Positions 61,902 to 64,000 of a stretch of DNA of 64,000 nucleotides are shown piece by piece. Every line of letters begins with the position of its first letter. Position 1 is the stretch's first letter. The DNA is from an uncultured Lentisphaeria bacterium (lineage in GTDB: Bacteria > Verrucomicrobiota > Lentisphaeria > Victivallales > UBA1829), in contig CASDPB010000076.1 in assembly GCA_949282305.1 (NCBI GenBank), positions 1 through 64,000 on the forward strand. Reading direction: 5' to 3'. The translations under genes were made by a program, and so were the position numbers. The notes beneath the pieces are model-generated. The model was not told the DNA's origin. It worked only from the letters and a program-made list of their open reading frames with translations, and did no database searches.

Positions 61902-61915
61902 GATAGCACACTATC
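61902..61915. promoter_or_regulatory. putative hipBA operator
   Basis: GATAG-CACA-CTATC inverted repeat upstream of hipB. The flanking TGTGTTATA (61892-61900) is repeated at 62012-62020, giving two possible operator halves 119 bases apart. Confidence 0.5.
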
Positions 61916-61990
61916 CAATATAATCAAGGAAACAGCATAATATTTCCGAATTAATCCTTCGCCTGAATTATTCAAAAAAATATAAATTCA

Positions 61991-62184
61991 TTGCAAGTGT
62001 TTCTGCGATAATGTGTTATATCGTATATAAAACTGAATCTTCCATCTTCGCATAGTTTGCCGCCTGTCGCGCCGGGCAGATAAGTATACGGGGTCGACTG
62101 CATAATCGCAACACGAGCCGTTTCCGGCCAACCAACGGCGCTTTTCATATCCGAGTCCGGGGAGCTCTTCCCCCTATATTTTTT
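61991..62184 (+). ncRNA. candidate short transcript between hipB and the 36-codon gene
   Basis: A promoter-like pair TTGCAA (61991-61996), 17-base spacer, TGTTAT (62014-62019) precedes roughly 140 bases without a start codon. It ends in a GGGGA/TCCCC hairpin (62159-62173) followed by CTATATTTTTT. A second stem, GCCGT/ACGGC, lies at 62117-62139. The plus frame contains an unstarted 60-codon open stretch ending in a hydrophobic segment and RWWMHG (62185-62284). This may be noise or a gene remnant. Confidence 0.3.
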
Positions 62185-62347
62185 CCGCAGATTTCCGGAT
62201 TATTTCCTGGGATTCTTTCTTCTTACGCTACTGTGTTTCGTCGCTTTTTGTCTGGTGCGAACCTATCGCTGGTGGATGCACGGATAAGCATGTTTCTCCT
62301 TTTTCGGGAAATGCAAACGTCTGAGTTGAACCACAATATTCAGCCTC

Positions 62348-62376
62348 TTGCAAAAGAGAAAATGTCGTTGTATAGT
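62348..62376 (+). promoter_or_regulatory. promoter of the 36-codon gene
   Basis: TTGCAA at 62348-62353, 17-base spacer, TATAGT at 62371-62376, 34 bases before the ATG. Confidence 0.5.
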
Positions 62377-62409
62377 AGTAACCATATTTCCATCCCATAA
62401 GGAAATACG

Positions 62410-62520
62410 ATGAAGCGTCAGACGATGTCGCAACTTCTACAATTCATTCGGAGAAAACTTCTTCTGATATCAGTAGCATTGTTTTGTATTCTGCATCTTC
62501 CCGATAGACATTCCTCATAA
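62410..62520 (+). CDS. 36-residue small membrane-like protein
   Basis: Start at 62410 with AAGGA seven bases upstream and a promoter-like pair before it. The product begins MKRQTMSQLLQFIRRK, then a hydrophobic stretch LLLISVALFCIL and ends HLPDRHSS. This layout (basic, then one helix) resembles type I toxin or other small membrane proteins. Its last six bases overlap the convergent SMC-like gene. No family is recognised, and coding status rests on the promoter and ribosome site. Confidence 0.5.
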   Translation: MKRQTMSQLLQFIRRKLLLISVALFCILHLPDRHSS

Positions 62521-63999
62521 ATTACACTTTAAGAGTCTGGATTCTGCATTTGCTGCATCTAATTTACAAACCAGCCATGGATAAATTTGCAATTCTTGTG
62601 GCGGAGCCTCCGTTGTTGTTATTATATATTGAAAGTTTGGTTCGTTATTAGCAAGGAGTTCCAACTCCCGTGCAAAAGAGAAATAATAACGAAAAATTGC
62701 CGCCGCCAAATCTGAAACTCTTGGGCCATCATGCATAAGAAAACGCGGATGAGAACCTACCCCTCCTATAGCGGCAGTCATAACTGTTAAATCAAAACAG
62801 ATATTCTTAGCGGCATTAAGTGCGGCACTTGACAGTGCGGCATTATTGTAAGAGCATTTCAGTTCAATATCTCCTCCTGAAAAAGAAATATCGCCAGAAA
62901 CTTCAGCTCCAAGAATATAACGTATTATATTATCATATATATTTCTTACTTCCAATCTGGCCTGTTTTTCAGTTTCACGCAGCAAAGCTAATTTTTCTGT
63001 GCATTGTTTATGTTGATATTGAATATCTTCATATTCGCTTTTTGCTGCTTCTTTTTCATTGAGATCATATTCATAACGTTTGACAGCCTCAAGAATATTT
63101 CCTATTCTTGCAGCTCTGAGATTTTTTTCTTTATTGATTTTTTGCTTGAACTCTGCAAGATTTATTTCAGAGGTTTCCCAAGCAGATTTTAATCCATCTA
63201 GTCTTGTTTTCTCTTGTTTCAAAAAGTTAGCGAACTCGTTTGCAATATCTCTTTTGCGCTGCAATTCTAAACTAACAGCGGATGAAAGGTTATTTAGAGA
63301 TGCTGTATCTATAGGACGAATATTCTGCAAGGCGATCTGACATCCCTCTTTAATTGCAACTGCTAATGGGGCACAACAATATTGTCTGGTTGGCTGCATT
63401 TGGGCAGCCATTTGTATTTCATCTAAATATTCTTCTGCAAAACTATCAGCCTTTTCTTTTTTCTCAAGTTCTTTTATTTCTCTTACATGCTGCCGATATG
63501 CCTGCAACGACTCGTTATACTGTGCCGCTTGGGAGTGGTACTGTCCGAATAATTCATCTCTTTTAGTTTGCAAGTCTGAAAGTTTTTCATTGTCCATATT
63601 GTCGAGGCACGCAGATACCAATAATTTTTCATAACGCGCATGTAATTCAGCTAAATACATTTCGTCTAATTCGGTTGCTGAATCTGCTTTTTCTCCGATT
63701 TTATGTATTCGCATAGAATCATAAGCAAGCATTGATTCTAAGGTATTGAGTCTATCCTTATTCTCCTGTAATTGTTTTGTCAATTCAGTTTGCAGAGAAA
63801 TTAGTTCTATCTCTTGAGTAACTTTTGGTTCCAAAATAGAACGCATTATTAACATAGCTTGCTTTACCGAGAGTGCCGGAGAGCCGGAATCACTCAAGGT
63901 ATTATCCCGCCATTCAGTGAGTTTGGTATACTGGCTGTCCTGATCTCTGGTAAGCCAAGGTAAAAGATGCTTAAATGTAAGTTTTTCCCGGTTAGCCAA
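62515..63999 (-). CDS. C-terminal part of an SMC/RecN-like coiled-coil ATPase (gene continues off window)
   Basis: 494 residues are visible; the first codon at the right edge is a TTG inside the frame, so the N-terminal P-loop half lies outside. Long heptad-rich segments (about residues 60-330, for example LQTELTKQLQENKDRL and KKEKADSFAEEYLDEI) form coiled coils. The end has an ATPase head: FLMHDGPRVSDLAAAIFRYYFSFARELELLANNEPN, where HPRFLMHDG is a Walker B-like strand, followed by YIITTTEAPP. This pattern resembles the DUF2326-type ATPases of ABC three-component defence systems. That assignment is inference and the rest of the gene is needed. Confidence 0.7.
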   Translation of the reverse strand: MANREKLTFKHLLPWLTRDQDSQYTKLTEWRDNTLSDSGSPALSVKQAMLIMRSILEPKVTQEIELISLQTELTKQLQENKDRLNTLESMLAYDSMRIHKIGEKADSATELDEMYLAELHARYEKLLVSACLDNMDNEKLSDLQTKRDELFGQYHSQAAQYNESLQAYRQHVREIKELEKKEKADSFAEEYLDEIQMAAQMQPTRQYCCAPLAVAIKEGCQIALQNIRPIDTASLNNLSSAVSLELQRKRDIANEFANFLKQEKTRLDGLKSAWETSEINLAEFKQKINKEKNLRAARIGNILEAVKRYEYDLNEKEAAKSEYEDIQYQHKQCTEKLALLRETEKQARLEVRNIYDNIIRYILGAEVSGDISFSGGDIELKCSYNNAALSSAALNAAKNICFDLTVMTAAIGGVGSHPRFLMHDGPRVSDLAAAIFRYYFSFARELELLANNEPNFQYIITTTEAPPQELQIYPWLVCKLDAANAESRLLKCNL

Positions 64000-64000
64000 T

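Noticed and set aside
62030-62284. Plus-strand open stretch ending in LVRTYRWWMHG
   Set aside because: The stretch has no start codon and is preceded by a stop; it may be a remnant but cannot be called a gene.

Overview
The window looks like a chromosomal segment of a gut-type or aquatic Lentisphaerota bacterium (Victivallales-like). This is an inference from gene content: several FTLIELL prepilin-like secreted proteins, heparinase-like lyases, DUF4838, GH39 and GH3 glycoside enzymes, UroD-family methyltransferase-like proteins and GntR/LacI hybrid regulators. No 16S gene is present to confirm it.

Layout. (1) 1-11.1 kb, minus strand: a surface-polysaccharide operon led by a NusG-like antiterminator with a hairpin-rich leader. 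It continues with a Wzx flippase, nitroreductase, pyruvyl transferase, Wzy-like polymerase, three GT2 glycosyltransferases, a B12-binding radical SAM protein, an epimerase and a membrane glycosyltransferase cut by the window edge. (2) 11.4-20 kb: a GNAT protein, a GntR/LacI-type regulator, a prepilin-like gene with an odd duplicated 5' end, and two heparinase II/III-like genes, the first of mosaic base composition. (3) 20.2-25.2 kb, plus strand: pyrH, frr, a membrane glycosyltransferase, tyrA and a radical SAM/SPASM gene with overlapping ends. (4) 25.2-42.4 kb: a polysaccharide-use region with two UroD-family proteins, GH39, a CBM9-like secreted protein, two more prepilin-like genes, a GntR/LacI regulator, DUF4838, a LamG-like protein, GH3 and a divergent AraC regulator. 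(5) 42.6-47.5 kb: a Ca/Na antiporter, then metK, a PfkB kinase (probably adenosine kinase) and ahcY, which together form a methyl-cycle operon, followed by an initiator-type tRNA-Met.

(6) From 47.75 kb to the right edge the DNA has the content of an integrated mobile or defence island. A sigma54-controlled RNA-repair module comes first: rtcB, rtcA and an EVE-like gene, divergent from rtcR, whose product has a CARF-type sensor region. The module lies between two near-identical terminator-like direct repeats. Next are a serine recombinase operon (DUF2924, recombinase, HTH protein and a 40-codon gene), a HARE-HTH gene, a hairpin-rich intergenic region, a DUF3987 protein with a primase-like protein, a sigma70-family factor, hipBA, and the C-terminal part of an SMC-like ATPase that runs off the window.

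The most interesting signals are: (a) a leader element of about 270-300 bp shared by two prepilin genes 25 kb apart, ending just before the FTLIELL codons and, in one copy, lying between two FTLIELL-coding starts; (b) the Rtc/EVE RNA-repair island with a consensus sigma54 promoter; and (c) dense perfect inverted repeats in several intergenic regions.
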